32,142 bases of DNA from Microcaldota archaeon. Lineage in GTDB: Archaea; Micrarchaeota; Micrarchaeia; Micrarchaeales; CABMGC01. The notes beneath the pieces were generated by a model. It did no database searches and was not told the origin of the DNA. It saw only the letters and a list, made by a program, of their open reading frames with translations. The DNA lies in the NCBI GenBank assembly GCA_021810375.1, contig JAJZJB010000007.1:1-32142 (forward strand). The letters run 5' to 3'. Shown here piece after piece: positions 17,074-25,344 of this stretch. Each line of letters begins with the position of its first letter. Position 1 is the first letter of the stretch. The translations under genes were made by a program, and so were the position numbers.

Positions 17074-17946
17074 ATGGTGAAGGTTTACAAGTACAACAAC
17101 AAATTGGCCATTTATCTGCCTTTTGACGTGATAAAGGATTTAGGGCTTTCGGAAAATGACGAGATAGACTTTTTCAGGTTCAGGGGCAGTGCATATCTCT
17201 TTGCCAAGAAGGCCGACATAGCAGACCTGCTTGCCGGAAGCAGCAATGCGGCGGAGAACCTGCAGAATCGCAATGAAAGACAACAGTCGCAGCAGCCGAA
17301 AGCTGACCTTTCTCAAGATGAGATATCGGTGCTCAAGAAGCTTGATACACTGAGATACAACCAGAGGACTCAGCAGAATGTCGATAGGCTGCTCAGCCCG
17401 CAGGAGCGCGAGATACTTAGGCAATTGCTCAAGAAGAAGGCTGTTTCGCTTTTCAGGAGCGGAAAGGACGATGCAACAGTATATAGCATTGGCAAGAGCG
17501 TTTATGACAGGTTCCTTATGAGGAAAAAGCCGCAGGCGGCGGAGAGTACCGTACCGCAGGACATAGATGAGCACCACACAAACCTGCTCAGAGTCCGGGG
17601 CAACGTGGATGACGAGAATATAAAGAAGCTGGAGAAGGAGGGTTACATAGTATTGCAGACTGAGAGCGAGGCCGCTGCAGTGTCAGCTGCTCTTGAAGAG
17701 AGCATAAGGCATGGCCAGGTCTTTGGTACGCGCGCCTTCAACAAGAAGTTTTACATAATGCTCCGGTCCTTCTTGGAGAGATATTCATCGCAGATAATCA
17801 AGGAGCTACGGTCGGGGGATAAGAAGGTCCCAGAGATAGCTGAGAGGGTGCGGATGGATGAGAATGGGGTAAGGGCGGTGCTTTATTATATGGCTGAGAT
17901 AGGCGATGTTAGCGAGAAGAGACGCGACCTTTTCACGCTTACATGA
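17074..17946 (+). CDS. AbrB/SpoVT-like N-terminal domain plus C-terminal winged-helix-like protein
   Basis: MVKVYKYNNKLAIYLPFDVIKDLGLSENDEIDFFRFRGSAYLFAK (swapped-hairpin AbrB-like); C-terminus SSQIIKELRSGDKKVPEIAERVRMDENGVRAVLYYMAEIGDVSEK (wHTH-like). Confidence 0.6.
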   Translation: MVKVYKYNNKLAIYLPFDVIKDLGLSENDEIDFFRFRGSAYLFAKKADIADLLAGSSNAAENLQNRNERQQSQQPKADLSQDEISVLKKLDTLRYNQRTQQNVDRLLSPQEREILRQLLKKKAVSLFRSGKDDATVYSIGKSVYDRFLMRKKPQAAESTVPQDIDEHHTNLLRVRGNVDDENIKKLEKEGYIVLQTESEAAAVSAALEESIRHGQVFGTRAFNKKFYIMLRSFLERYSSQIIKELRSGDKKVPEIAERVRMDENGVRAVLYYMAEIGDVSEKRRDLFTLT

Positions 17947-18096
17947 TCAGACGAAGTGATCTAGTATTATTATAACTATTGAGAATGCTGCTACTGCAAT
18001 GAGCACTAACTTTGCGCTCAGCTTAGGACCGCGCTCTGGCGCATCGTAAAAGCTTAATATTCCTGCCTGCTGTTGGGGCGTGTTTAATGTTGCCAT
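17947..18096 (-). CDS. preprotein translocase subunit Sec61-beta (SecG), 49 aa
   Basis: Manual translation: MATLNTPQQQAGILSFYDAPERGPKLSAKLVLIAVAAFSIVIIILDHFV*. The QQAGILSFYD...KLSAKLVLIA layout plus a single C-terminal TM is characteristic of archaeal Sec61-beta. Absent from the ORF track, whose shortest entries are 60 aa. Confidence 0.85.
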   Translation of the reverse strand: MATLNTPQQQAGILSFYDAPERGPKLSAKLVLIAVAAFSIVIIILDHFV

Positions 18097-18174
18097 ACGA
18101 TCACTGACGTAATTCATAGTTATTTACAGAAAACCTATTTAAAGTGTGCCTTAGACTGTTTGTTTGGGGAGAAA

Positions 18175-18843
18175 ATGCAAAGGACGGGAACGGACATGCG
18201 GCATGCATTAGACAGGTCTATCAAGCAATCCTTTCGTACGCAGGAGGTAGCGCCACAGCAAGGCAACATCTTAAGGCTTGCGGCAACACTCGGACCTGCC
18301 AGCGGAATAGCGATGGTAATGACCGCAGCAAAACTCAAGCGCGGATTTTCATGGAAGAGAGATACGCTAAGCTCCCTGATGAATGCAGATAGGAAGGAAT
18401 TGGGTTACATGTTTCAGGCAGGCACTGTTGAGTCGGGGCTTGCAACGCTCTTGCTCGCAAACGTACTCAGGAAAGACCATAAGGGATGCCTGGTGGCGAT
18501 GGTTGGGGAAGTCGCACTGATTACAGCTGCCATAGGGCTTGTTGGGACCGGGATTACTAATGGTCCCAGAGAAAAACAGCATGGAAAGTTCGCAACTACA
18601 TTCTTCGTAAGCGGCCCTCTTGCGCTGGTCATAGAAGGCATAGATATGATGATGCATGGGTCAAGGGCGTGGGGGGCTGCCACTGCAGGCGCAGGGCTTG
18701 CTGCAGGATCAGTTGCCATAGCGGGTCTTGATGGACACAGGCTCCCGGCGAGGGCCGAGGCGGTGCATGCAGCACTGGTAGGTGTAGGTGGAATCATGGC
18801 AGGGACTGCGCGGTTTATGCCTATTAGCAGATGCATGCGTTGA
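18175..18843 (+). CDS. multi-pass membrane protein, DUF998-like
   Basis: Several hydrophobic segments; FSWKRDTLSSL...GYMFQAGTVESG resembles the DUF998 FSWxxDxLSxL...FNxGLI signature. Confidence 0.55.
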   Translation: MQRTGTDMRHALDRSIKQSFRTQEVAPQQGNILRLAATLGPASGIAMVMTAAKLKRGFSWKRDTLSSLMNADRKELGYMFQAGTVESGLATLLLANVLRKDHKGCLVAMVGEVALITAAIGLVGTGITNGPREKQHGKFATTFFVSGPLALVIEGIDMMMHGSRAWGAATAGAGLAAGSVAIAGLDGHRLPARAEAVHAALVGVGGIMAGTARFMPISRCMR

Positions 18844-19806
18844 TTACACAGCACCTTTCACGTCATTAGAGTTGTACAGCCTGTGCACATCGCGTGCCAG
18901 GCTGGTCAGCACAGACGGCTTGATGGAATGCCCCATGTGTGTTGCCCCGGTTTCGACTATCAGCATAGCATCAGGCCTTACTGCAGAGGACCTTGCAACT
19001 ATGCCGCCTTTTCCCCTATATGCTATTATCGGAATCTTCGCAGGCTCGGAAAGCCTCCTCACAGCAATTAGCTCTTCGTGCATGCATGACAATATGCCGG
19101 AGCCAATGGCTTTTGATGCGTTAAGCAGGGTCAAGGGTTCGTGTACATGTGTATTCCCGGCCGCGGCCTTTTGCGCCTTGTGCACGCCCAAGGCTATCCC
19201 GTTAGCCAGCCGTATCGGGATGCCTATCATAGCCACCTCCTCAGCAAACGTAAATTCAGGATTTATTGGGGAATCTAGGGTTATCAGGCCTTTGAACCAT
19301 TTGGGATTGCTTTGAGAGAGCAAGAAAAGCTGCGTGCCACCTAGGCTGCGTCCTATCGCCACCACTGGGCCTTCGTTTGCATTGACTATGCCGCTCATGT
19401 CCCTGTTTACTTGATTGAGCGTGTGCACAATCGAGTAGCCATTCCATTTCGGACCTACAAAGTCCGGGGACCAGCCCATGCGCACAAGCCATTCTCCCAG
19501 GGCTTCCATTTGCGGCATGTTTCGCGTTTCGCAGAATCCCTGAAGAAGCGCTACCTTCCTGCCGTCGCCATGGGGCAGACCCTTGCCTTTCCTCCATGTC
19601 TCTGTCTTCTTGAACTCGTTGAATTCCTTCATCTCGAGGCACATTGCCAGCTCCTTGTATACTATGGGTTTTTCCTCGAACATAAATGACTCGGCGAGTC
19701 GAATTGCAGTAGTTATATCATCGATAACGGGATTACGTGCTGCCACTGCAAGCTTTTTTGCCAATAAGGACAGTGCATCGCCGCTGCGGTTTCCGATGTG
19801 CATCAT
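18844..19806 (-). CDS. alpha/beta hydrolase fold protein
   Basis: Nucleophile elbow AIGRSLGGTQ; VALLQGFCETRNMPQMEALGEWLVRMGW; C-terminal VETGATHMGH. Confidence 0.7.
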   Translation of the reverse strand: MMHIGNRSGDALSLLAKKLAVAARNPVIDDITTAIRLAESFMFEEKPIVYKELAMCLEMKEFNEFKKTETWRKGKGLPHGDGRKVALLQGFCETRNMPQMEALGEWLVRMGWSPDFVGPKWNGYSIVHTLNQVNRDMSGIVNANEGPVVAIGRSLGGTQLFLLSQSNPKWFKGLITLDSPINPEFTFAEEVAMIGIPIRLANGIALGVHKAQKAAAGNTHVHEPLTLLNASKAIGSGILSCMHEELIAVRRLSEPAKIPIIAYRGKGGIVARSSAVRPDAMLIVETGATHMGHSIKPSVLTSLARDVHRLYNSNDVKGAV

Positions 19807-19912
19807 CTGGTCACCTTCACCACATACGGAAAAGCGCTGGGCAAGGTATTTAAGGTTTCTCTGGAAAGAGCTACCTTAGGCATGGCAACATATCCTTTGG
19901 CCTAGTGGTAAG

Positions 19913-20779
19913 ATGCGTAATCCCGAATTTTCTAGAATGAGGCTGCCAGAGGAAGTATCCGCTTCAATAATTAAGGTAGATAGGAGGATAGCGGGACTGG
20001 GCCTTCCGGTTTTCAGGAGCAAGGAGTTGTTTGCTCCGGCAGTGCATCTTCTGCGCAACAGAGGCAAGCTCATGCGGCCTTCGCTCGTCCTGCTAGGCGC
20101 GCATGTCACCGGGCAGGATACGCAAATGTTCGTGGACCTTGCAGTCTCAGCTGAATTGCTGCACATATCTTCGTTGATACATGATGACATAATAGATAGG
20201 GACACCGTGCGCAGGGGCGTCAAGGCAGTACACATAAGATACGGCAATGAAGCGGCCATACTTGCAGGTGACGCGCTGATATCAAAATCAATAAGCAACT
20301 CGGCAAAGTACGGCAAGGAGGTTATTGAGAGCATATCTGAAGCTGCAATGGACATGTGCGCGGGCGAGGCACTGGATTATTCGTTCCAGAAGGGAAAGAA
20401 GGTGCCTAAGCAGTCAGAATATCAGCGCATTGCAGAACTTAAGAGCGCATCGCTCATAGCAACATGCTGCAACATCGCAGCCGTATACAAGAAGGACAAA
20501 CTCGCAGGAAGGCTACATGCGTTCGGGAGGAACGTGGGGATAGCTTTCCAGATGCGGGATGACATACTTGACAGCATAGAAGGCACGGAGAAGAAGTCGG
20601 GTTTCCGGCCAAACATAATAACAACACTAATGGAGCACTTGTCGCTCTCTGGCAAGGAAGCAGTAGATCAGGCCATTGAACTTCACAACAGGCATATAGA
20701 TACGGCCATAAAGGAACTTGGAAGCTCGGAGTCCACGGACCTTCTTGCAGTATATGCCGACACGATCAGGGTAAAATGA
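19913..20779 (+). CDS. trans-isoprenyl diphosphate synthase (GGPP/FPP synthase family)
   Basis: First Asp-rich motif LIHDDIIDRDTVRRG; GNEAAILAGDALIS; second motif QMRDDILD. Confidence 0.9.
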   Translation: MRNPEFSRMRLPEEVSASIIKVDRRIAGLGLPVFRSKELFAPAVHLLRNRGKLMRPSLVLLGAHVTGQDTQMFVDLAVSAELLHISSLIHDDIIDRDTVRRGVKAVHIRYGNEAAILAGDALISKSISNSAKYGKEVIESISEAAMDMCAGEALDYSFQKGKKVPKQSEYQRIAELKSASLIATCCNIAAVYKKDKLAGRLHAFGRNVGIAFQMRDDILDSIEGTEKKSGFRPNIITTLMEHLSLSGKEAVDQAIELHNRHIDTAIKELGSSESTDLLAVYADTIRVK

Positions 20780-20780
20780 C

Positions 20781-21473
20781 TCATTTTGTTCCTGTTATCA
20801 GGAAACCGACGCCCATGGCAAGCTCTCTTGTCTTGACGCTCCTGAAGCCTTCTTCTTTCAGCATGCGCACCGCACTCTTCTTGTCGAAGTGGGTTATGCT
20901 GTGGAGCAGCCATTTGTACGCGTCTATGCCTATAATGTATCCTAGGGGCCGCATCAGCACGCCGAAATAGAACTGGAATACTGCCCTGCGCACAGGATCG
21001 TCAGGGTTACCCATTTCCAATATAACGAACTTGCCATTCTTCTTTAGCACACGATGCAGTTCCTTGAAAAAACTCCTTAGGTCGTCAAAGTTTCTTAGTG
21101 CGAATGCGCAGGTGGCCAGATCATAGGATGAATCTGTAAAATCCATTGAAAGGGCATCGCCTTTGAGCAACGAGATGTTTCCAAGGTTTTTCCTTGCTAC
21201 TTTCTCTCTGCCGGTTTTCAACATTTCGTTGTTGAAGTCCATGCCTGTGATCTCAACCCTCTTCCCATGCCGCATCGCTTCTTCTGCAAGCATTATTGCA
21301 ACGTCTGCGGTGCCCGTAGCCACATCGAGTATGTTGAATGACCTCTTGTCAAGCATCGCTTCCTTCACAGCTTCTTTTCTCCAACTTATGTCTATTCCAA
21401 GGCTGTATATATGGTTCGCGCCGTCGTACTTGCCATGGTATTCAGAGAAGAGTTTTCGGATACGTTCGCTCAT
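20781..21473 (-). CDS. UbiE/COQ5-family SAM-dependent methyltransferase
   Basis: YSLGIDISWRKEAV, ILDVATGTADVAIMLAEEA, ITGMDFNNEMLKTGREK, LATCAFALRNFDD, GKFVILEMGNP. Confidence 0.85.
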   Translation of the reverse strand: MSERIRKLFSEYHGKYDGANHIYSLGIDISWRKEAVKEAMLDKRSFNILDVATGTADVAIMLAEEAMRHGKRVEITGMDFNNEMLKTGREKVARKNLGNISLLKGDALSMDFTDSSYDLATCAFALRNFDDLRSFFKELHRVLKKNGKFVILEMGNPDDPVRRAVFQFYFGVLMRPLGYIIGIDAYKWLLHSITHFDKKSAVRMLKEEGFRSVKTRELAMGVGFLITGTK

Positions 21474-21549
21474 TGTCTAACCTATAATTTGGTAGCCATA
21501 TAGATTTAAAAGCACATATATGCATTTGTTTAACCGAAAAGGTCTTAGA

Positions 21550-22119
21550 ATGATAATAGTAGACGATATAAAGAAAGGGGTAAATGCAATATTACATCCG
21601 GACAAGAATACAGGAACTACAATGAGCCTTGGAGCAGCTGCAGTAATGTATTACAAGTTTGCTTTCCTGCCATTCCTTGTGCTCTCGATAGTTGTGGATT
21701 TGGTGCTAGGCGGCTTCCTTGGCGCAATATCTGCAGGAGGCACTTTGGTTCAGTATATACTTTATCCGATAGGACTTCTCATAGGCGCCGGAATATTCTT
21801 CTTCATAGGCAAGTATCTCTTTCGCTGGTTCAGGGGCACATTCAGCGGAGCCTTCACGGCAACAGTATATGGGGCATTTCCTAGCCTACTGCTCGCCTGG
21901 GTTGTCTCAGCCATAGTGTATGCAAGTGCACCAGTAGGCGCGGTTATAGGCTTAATAGTAGACCTATGGGCGCTTTACGTTATGGTAGTGGCGTTTTCAC
22001 AGCAGCAGAAGTGCACAAAGCTCCAGTCCTTGATAGTTGTCCTAGTGCCAGTAATAATAGTCGCTATAATAGCTTTCTTGGTTCTGGGATCGGTTGCACT
22101 GTCTGCCACGGGCCTCTAA
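21550..22119 (+). CDS. Yip1-like integral membrane protein
   Basis: IKKGVNAILHPDKNTG N-terminus followed by multiple TM segments; paralogous to the next ORF. Confidence 0.6.
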   Translation: MIIVDDIKKGVNAILHPDKNTGTTMSLGAAAVMYYKFAFLPFLVLSIVVDLVLGGFLGAISAGGTLVQYILYPIGLLIGAGIFFFIGKYLFRWFRGTFSGAFTATVYGAFPSLLLAWVVSAIVYASAPVGAVIGLIVDLWALYVMVVAFSQQQKCTKLQSLIVVLVPVIIVAIIAFLVLGSVALSATGL

Positions 22120-22135
22120 GAGCCATGGTAAGGTT

Positions 22136-22732
22136 ATGATATCAGTAGATGAAGCCAAGTGGACCTGGGGAATGATGTTCAGTCCAGGCAGGTTCACTAA
22201 GAAACGAATGAGCATCGGCGATGCGCTTGGCTTCTATTACAGGCTGGTCATAATACCGCTTATAATATCATTGATACTTGGAGTGCTGGTTGGGGTCGCT
22301 GCTTCTGCTGTGCTCTCCCACTTTGTAGGCATCTTGGGTTTCTTCGGCGGTTTGGGTACCGCAGCCGTAGCCATAGGGGTGGTAGCCATGCTGCTTCTTG
22401 TGTTTATACCAATAGGCATGTTCATTTCAGCAGCGTTGCTTCACTTCTTTGGCAAGTATGTATTCCGTCAATTCAGATCAGATTACCAAGCGACATTCGC
22501 AGCAGTAGTGTATGGCGAGGCACCCGTGATACTCTTCTTCTGGATTGCAATCATACCTGTCATAGGCCTTCTGTACATACTCATCGATATATGGGGCTTT
22601 ATTGTTGAGATCTTCGCACTCTCGAACCTGCAGAAGACAAGCAAGCTCTCGGTAGTCGGGGTCATGATAGGCACGGTTGTTGTAATATTAGTAATCGCAA
22701 TAATCCTTGGGATCGTTGGAGTACTAGCATGA
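22136..22732 (+). CDS. Yip1-like integral membrane protein (tandem paralogue)
   Basis: MFSPGRFTKKRMSIGDALGFYYRLVIIPLIISLILG...HFFGKYVFRQFRSDYQATFAAVVYGEAPVILFFW parallels FIGKYLFRWFRGTFSGAFTATVYGAFPSLLLAW in the upstream gene. Confidence 0.6.
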   Translation: MISVDEAKWTWGMMFSPGRFTKKRMSIGDALGFYYRLVIIPLIISLILGVLVGVAASAVLSHFVGILGFFGGLGTAAVAIGVVAMLLLVFIPIGMFISAALLHFFGKYVFRQFRSDYQATFAAVVYGEAPVILFFWIAIIPVIGLLYILIDIWGFIVEIFALSNLQKTSKLSVVGVMIGTVVVILVIAIILGIVGVLA

Positions 22733-22746
22733 TGAACTCGCTTGCT

Positions 22747-23082
22747 TCAGAGCTTATATACGCTCTCGCCTTCGCCAACCCTGTATTTCAGCTTTATCCC
22801 AACTGAATCGCCTTCGCTTGCCTCTTCCACATCCTCGCGGTTTATCTGCATGCTCAGGACACGTTGCCTGACAGCCTCTTCTTCTGTGCCTATTTCTATC
22901 ACATCACCTACCTTGAGAGTGCCGGATAACCTTATTGCTACAACGCCGATCTTATCGAAGAAGCCCTCTACGGTGCCTACAAGCACTCTTGCCTGTTGCT
23001 GCCTGGATGTACTTCTTGCCGCTTCCCTGGCTTCCATAGTTTCCAGGGAGTCCATAGTGCTATCGAGATCCACGTCTTTCAT
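22747..23082 (-). CDS. stand-alone translation-factor domain II (EF-Tu-like beta-barrel) protein
   Basis: VLVGTVEGFFDKIGVVAIRLSGTLKVGDVIEIG...VLSMQINREDVEEASEGDSVGIKLKYRVGEGESVYKL. Confidence 0.7.
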   Translation of the reverse strand: MKDVDLDSTMDSLETMEAREAARSTSRQQQARVLVGTVEGFFDKIGVVAIRLSGTLKVGDVIEIGTEEEAVRQRVLSMQINREDVEEASEGDSVGIKLKYRVGEGESVYKL

Positions 23083-23258
23083 TATCTCACCTACTTCTCC
23101 TTAGTTGTGCTGGTTAAAAAGCCTTTTGCGCAGGGGTAAGCCCGAAAGGCTCGCAGCGTTGCAGAGGGACAATGGCGCATGTGTGCACTGTAGATATGCT
23201 TTATCTGCTTTTCACAGTAGTTATAGCGTGATTAGGAAAGAATTAGGTGAGAGTATTG

Positions 23259-23444
23259 ATGCCTAAGATAACGCTTAAAAGTCTCAAAGAAGAAAGAGGC
23301 AGGAATCGAAAGAGCAACCAGGAGTTCATAGACTTTTATGTCGAGTATATGAAAACGCATGGAAATAGGGTATGGAGCCGTGCGCAAAGGAAACTTATTG
23401 ATGCAGTCTATACCAAGGCTCCACGTAAAGTTGCAAAAACTTAA
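23259..23444 (+). CDS. small basic hypothetical protein
   Basis: MPKITLKSLKEERGRNRKSNQEFIDFYVEYMKTHGNRVWSRAQRKLIDAVYTKAPRKVAKT; isolated ORF, no recognised family. Confidence 0.4.
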   Translation: MPKITLKSLKEERGRNRKSNQEFIDFYVEYMKTHGNRVWSRAQRKLIDAVYTKAPRKVAKT

Positions 23445-23510
23445 TTTTAAGAGCCTCCGGCGGTCTGCGGCCAGTCAGGAGTGGTTTCTTACCGTTGCAG
23501 AGGATAGACC

Positions 23511-23909
23511 TTATGATAGGGCGACTCTTTCTATGCTCTTTATCTTATCGTATGCATGGTCACTACTTAGGATCTTGCTATCCCTGCTTATGGCCGTTGC
23601 GGCATGATAGGCATCGAATGGGCTAAGTTGGTATTCTTCAATTAGTGCCGCGGCATTTAGGCATATTTCCTGACTTAGGTCTATCCATTCCAGATTCTTA
23701 ATATTGAGAAGTGCATCCACCGTTGTCAGGATATCTGTAGCCCTCCCTTCACGCAATAACCAAAACACAATCTCCTGCACTACAGCTACAGATGCATATG
23801 CACCGCTGATCTTTCCTGCTTCTATGTTCTCAAGGATATTGGAAGCTGTGGACTTAAGCCTGTCCCTCTCTTTTATGACAGCTATGAACAAATCCGATTC
23901 TACTAGCAC
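23511..23909 (-). CDS. PIN-domain toxin (VapC family)
   Basis: VESDLFIAVIKERDR, LSPFDAYHAATA, ILSSDHAYDKI acidic PIN motifs; GTG start directly after the antitoxin stop. Confidence 0.8.
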   Translation of the reverse strand: MLVESDLFIAVIKERDRLKSTASNILENIEAGKISGAYASVAVVQEIVFWLLREGRATDILTTVDALLNIKNLEWIDLSQEICLNAAALIEEYQLSPFDAYHAATAISRDSKILSSDHAYDKIKSIERVALS

Positions 23910-24164
23910 TCAGACACCGCTTTTAGTGGCCGTTCCCATAGCAGTATAATGTATATTTTGCTTTATTTTCTGTACCGAATCTCCGGTCTTTACCTTGAGT
24001 GAGAGGAGAGTTTTTATGGCATTCTTTGTTTTAGGCAGTATTGCTATATGGTCACCCAGATCAACATAGGTAACCATGTCACCTTCCTTTATCGAGTATC
24101 TCTTACGCATTGACTTTGGTAGGGTAATCTGTCCCTGCCGTGTAACTTTGCCCTCGTAGTCCAT
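23910..24164 (-). CDS. AbrB-type antitoxin (VapB family)
   Basis: GKVTRQGQITLPKSMRKRYSIKEGDMVTYVDLGDHIAILP; MDYEGKV start preferred. Confidence 0.8.
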   Translation of the reverse strand: MDYEGKVTRQGQITLPKSMRKRYSIKEGDMVTYVDLGDHIAILPKTKNAIKTLLSLKVKTGDSVQKIKQNIHYTAMGTATKSGV

Positions 24165-24267
24165 TATTATCAGTACTATTATTTGTGGCAATATATTAAT
24201 AAAACTTTGTTTCTAGTATATCCATTTCATTAAATCATATTAGGAAAACGTGCAAAGAGTGAACGAG

Positions 24268-24339
<72 letters not shown>

Positions 24340-24438
24340 ACGACATTAATTTGATTGGGAAGACTATTAAACTTATTTTATTCGCATGCGGGGATACGCC
24401 GCAGGAAAACTTTTTAAGAACCTCAAGCGAGTTATTAT

Positions 24439-25320
24439 TTGAGTATTAATATGGCAATTAGGGACTCTCATGCCTGGAGTAAGAAACTGGCAGGGCTTAA
24501 CGCACAAGCTTTAGAGGAGCTGAGCAGGGTGCATAGGCGGAACGGCTGCAAGAACATGGCTGACTTCTGGATATCCAAAGGCTGGTTTACTGTAGGAAAA
24601 TCTGGAGAGATCATACTTAATAAGCGTCCAAGATGGCAGAGCGAGGCTGACGTGATAGACGGCATACGACTTCTCGCAAAGACTGAGGGGATAGATCCTG
24701 CAAGGATCAGCTATGGGTTTCTGGAAGAGAATGGTTTTGAATGGGCTATAATAAGGTTCTTTGATGGGAGCCATTATCGCGCGCTCAGGGCTGCATTTCC
24801 AGAGATCGGTATCCAGCCGTGGGAGCTCAGCGAAACACCGAAGGGATTCTTTGACGACCCAGAGGAGAGGAAGAGGGCGACAAGGTGGCTTGCAGAGACA
24901 AGACTGTCAAAGGATCCAAGAGAGCTTTCCAAGGCGGATTTCCATGACAACGGCCTTGCAGGACTGCTCCATCATCCAGAGATAAGAGGGAGCCCATGGC
25001 GCTTAATAAGCGAGGCTTACCCTGAGATAAAGCCATGGGAGCTTAAACGCATGCCAGCAGGCGTGGAGCTCTCAGGCAAAGAACTATGTGACATGGTAGT
25101 GACAAGGGCTGGTGAGCTGGGCATAGATCCGATGGACTTGCCGAGGGGGCGCGTGCCCGGAAGCGTACTCAAGGCAAATGGGAATAGCATACTCAACGTA
25201 CTTATTGCAGCAGGCATAGCTACAGAAGAGGATAGGAAGTACGTAGAATGCAAGGGTGCCAGAAAGAGCGCCGAAAGGCGATCAATTAGGGCATTGCGTA
25301 GAAATGAAGACCAGGGCTGA
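24439..25320 (+). CDS. hypothetical protein with three tandem ~65-aa helical modules
   Basis: Recurring pattern: ...GSHYRALRAAFPEIGIQPWEL / ...GSPWRLISEAYPEIKPWEL / ...GIDPMDLPRGRVPGSVLKANGNSILNVLIAAG. Confidence 0.6.
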   Translation: MSINMAIRDSHAWSKKLAGLNAQALEELSRVHRRNGCKNMADFWISKGWFTVGKSGEIILNKRPRWQSEADVIDGIRLLAKTEGIDPARISYGFLEENGFEWAIIRFFDGSHYRALRAAFPEIGIQPWELSETPKGFFDDPEERKRATRWLAETRLSKDPRELSKADFHDNGLAGLLHHPEIRGSPWRLISEAYPEIKPWELKRMPAGVELSGKELCDMVVTRAGELGIDPMDLPRGRVPGSVLKANGNSILNVLIAAGIATEEDRKYVECKGARKSAERRSIRALRRNEDQG

Positions 25321-25344
25321 ATTAACATTGCTATGCATCAGCTG

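Noticed and set aside
19893-19925. tRNA-like D-arm string TTGGCCTAGTGGTAAGATGCG
   Set aside because: No matching acceptor, anticodon or T-arm nearby; it overlaps the start of the prenyltransferase gene.
23125-23180. Small hairpin AGCC-CGAAA-GGCT in the gap upstream of a small ORF
   Set aside because: 4-bp stem only; no match to RNase P, SRP or box C/D or H/ACA features that I could recognise.
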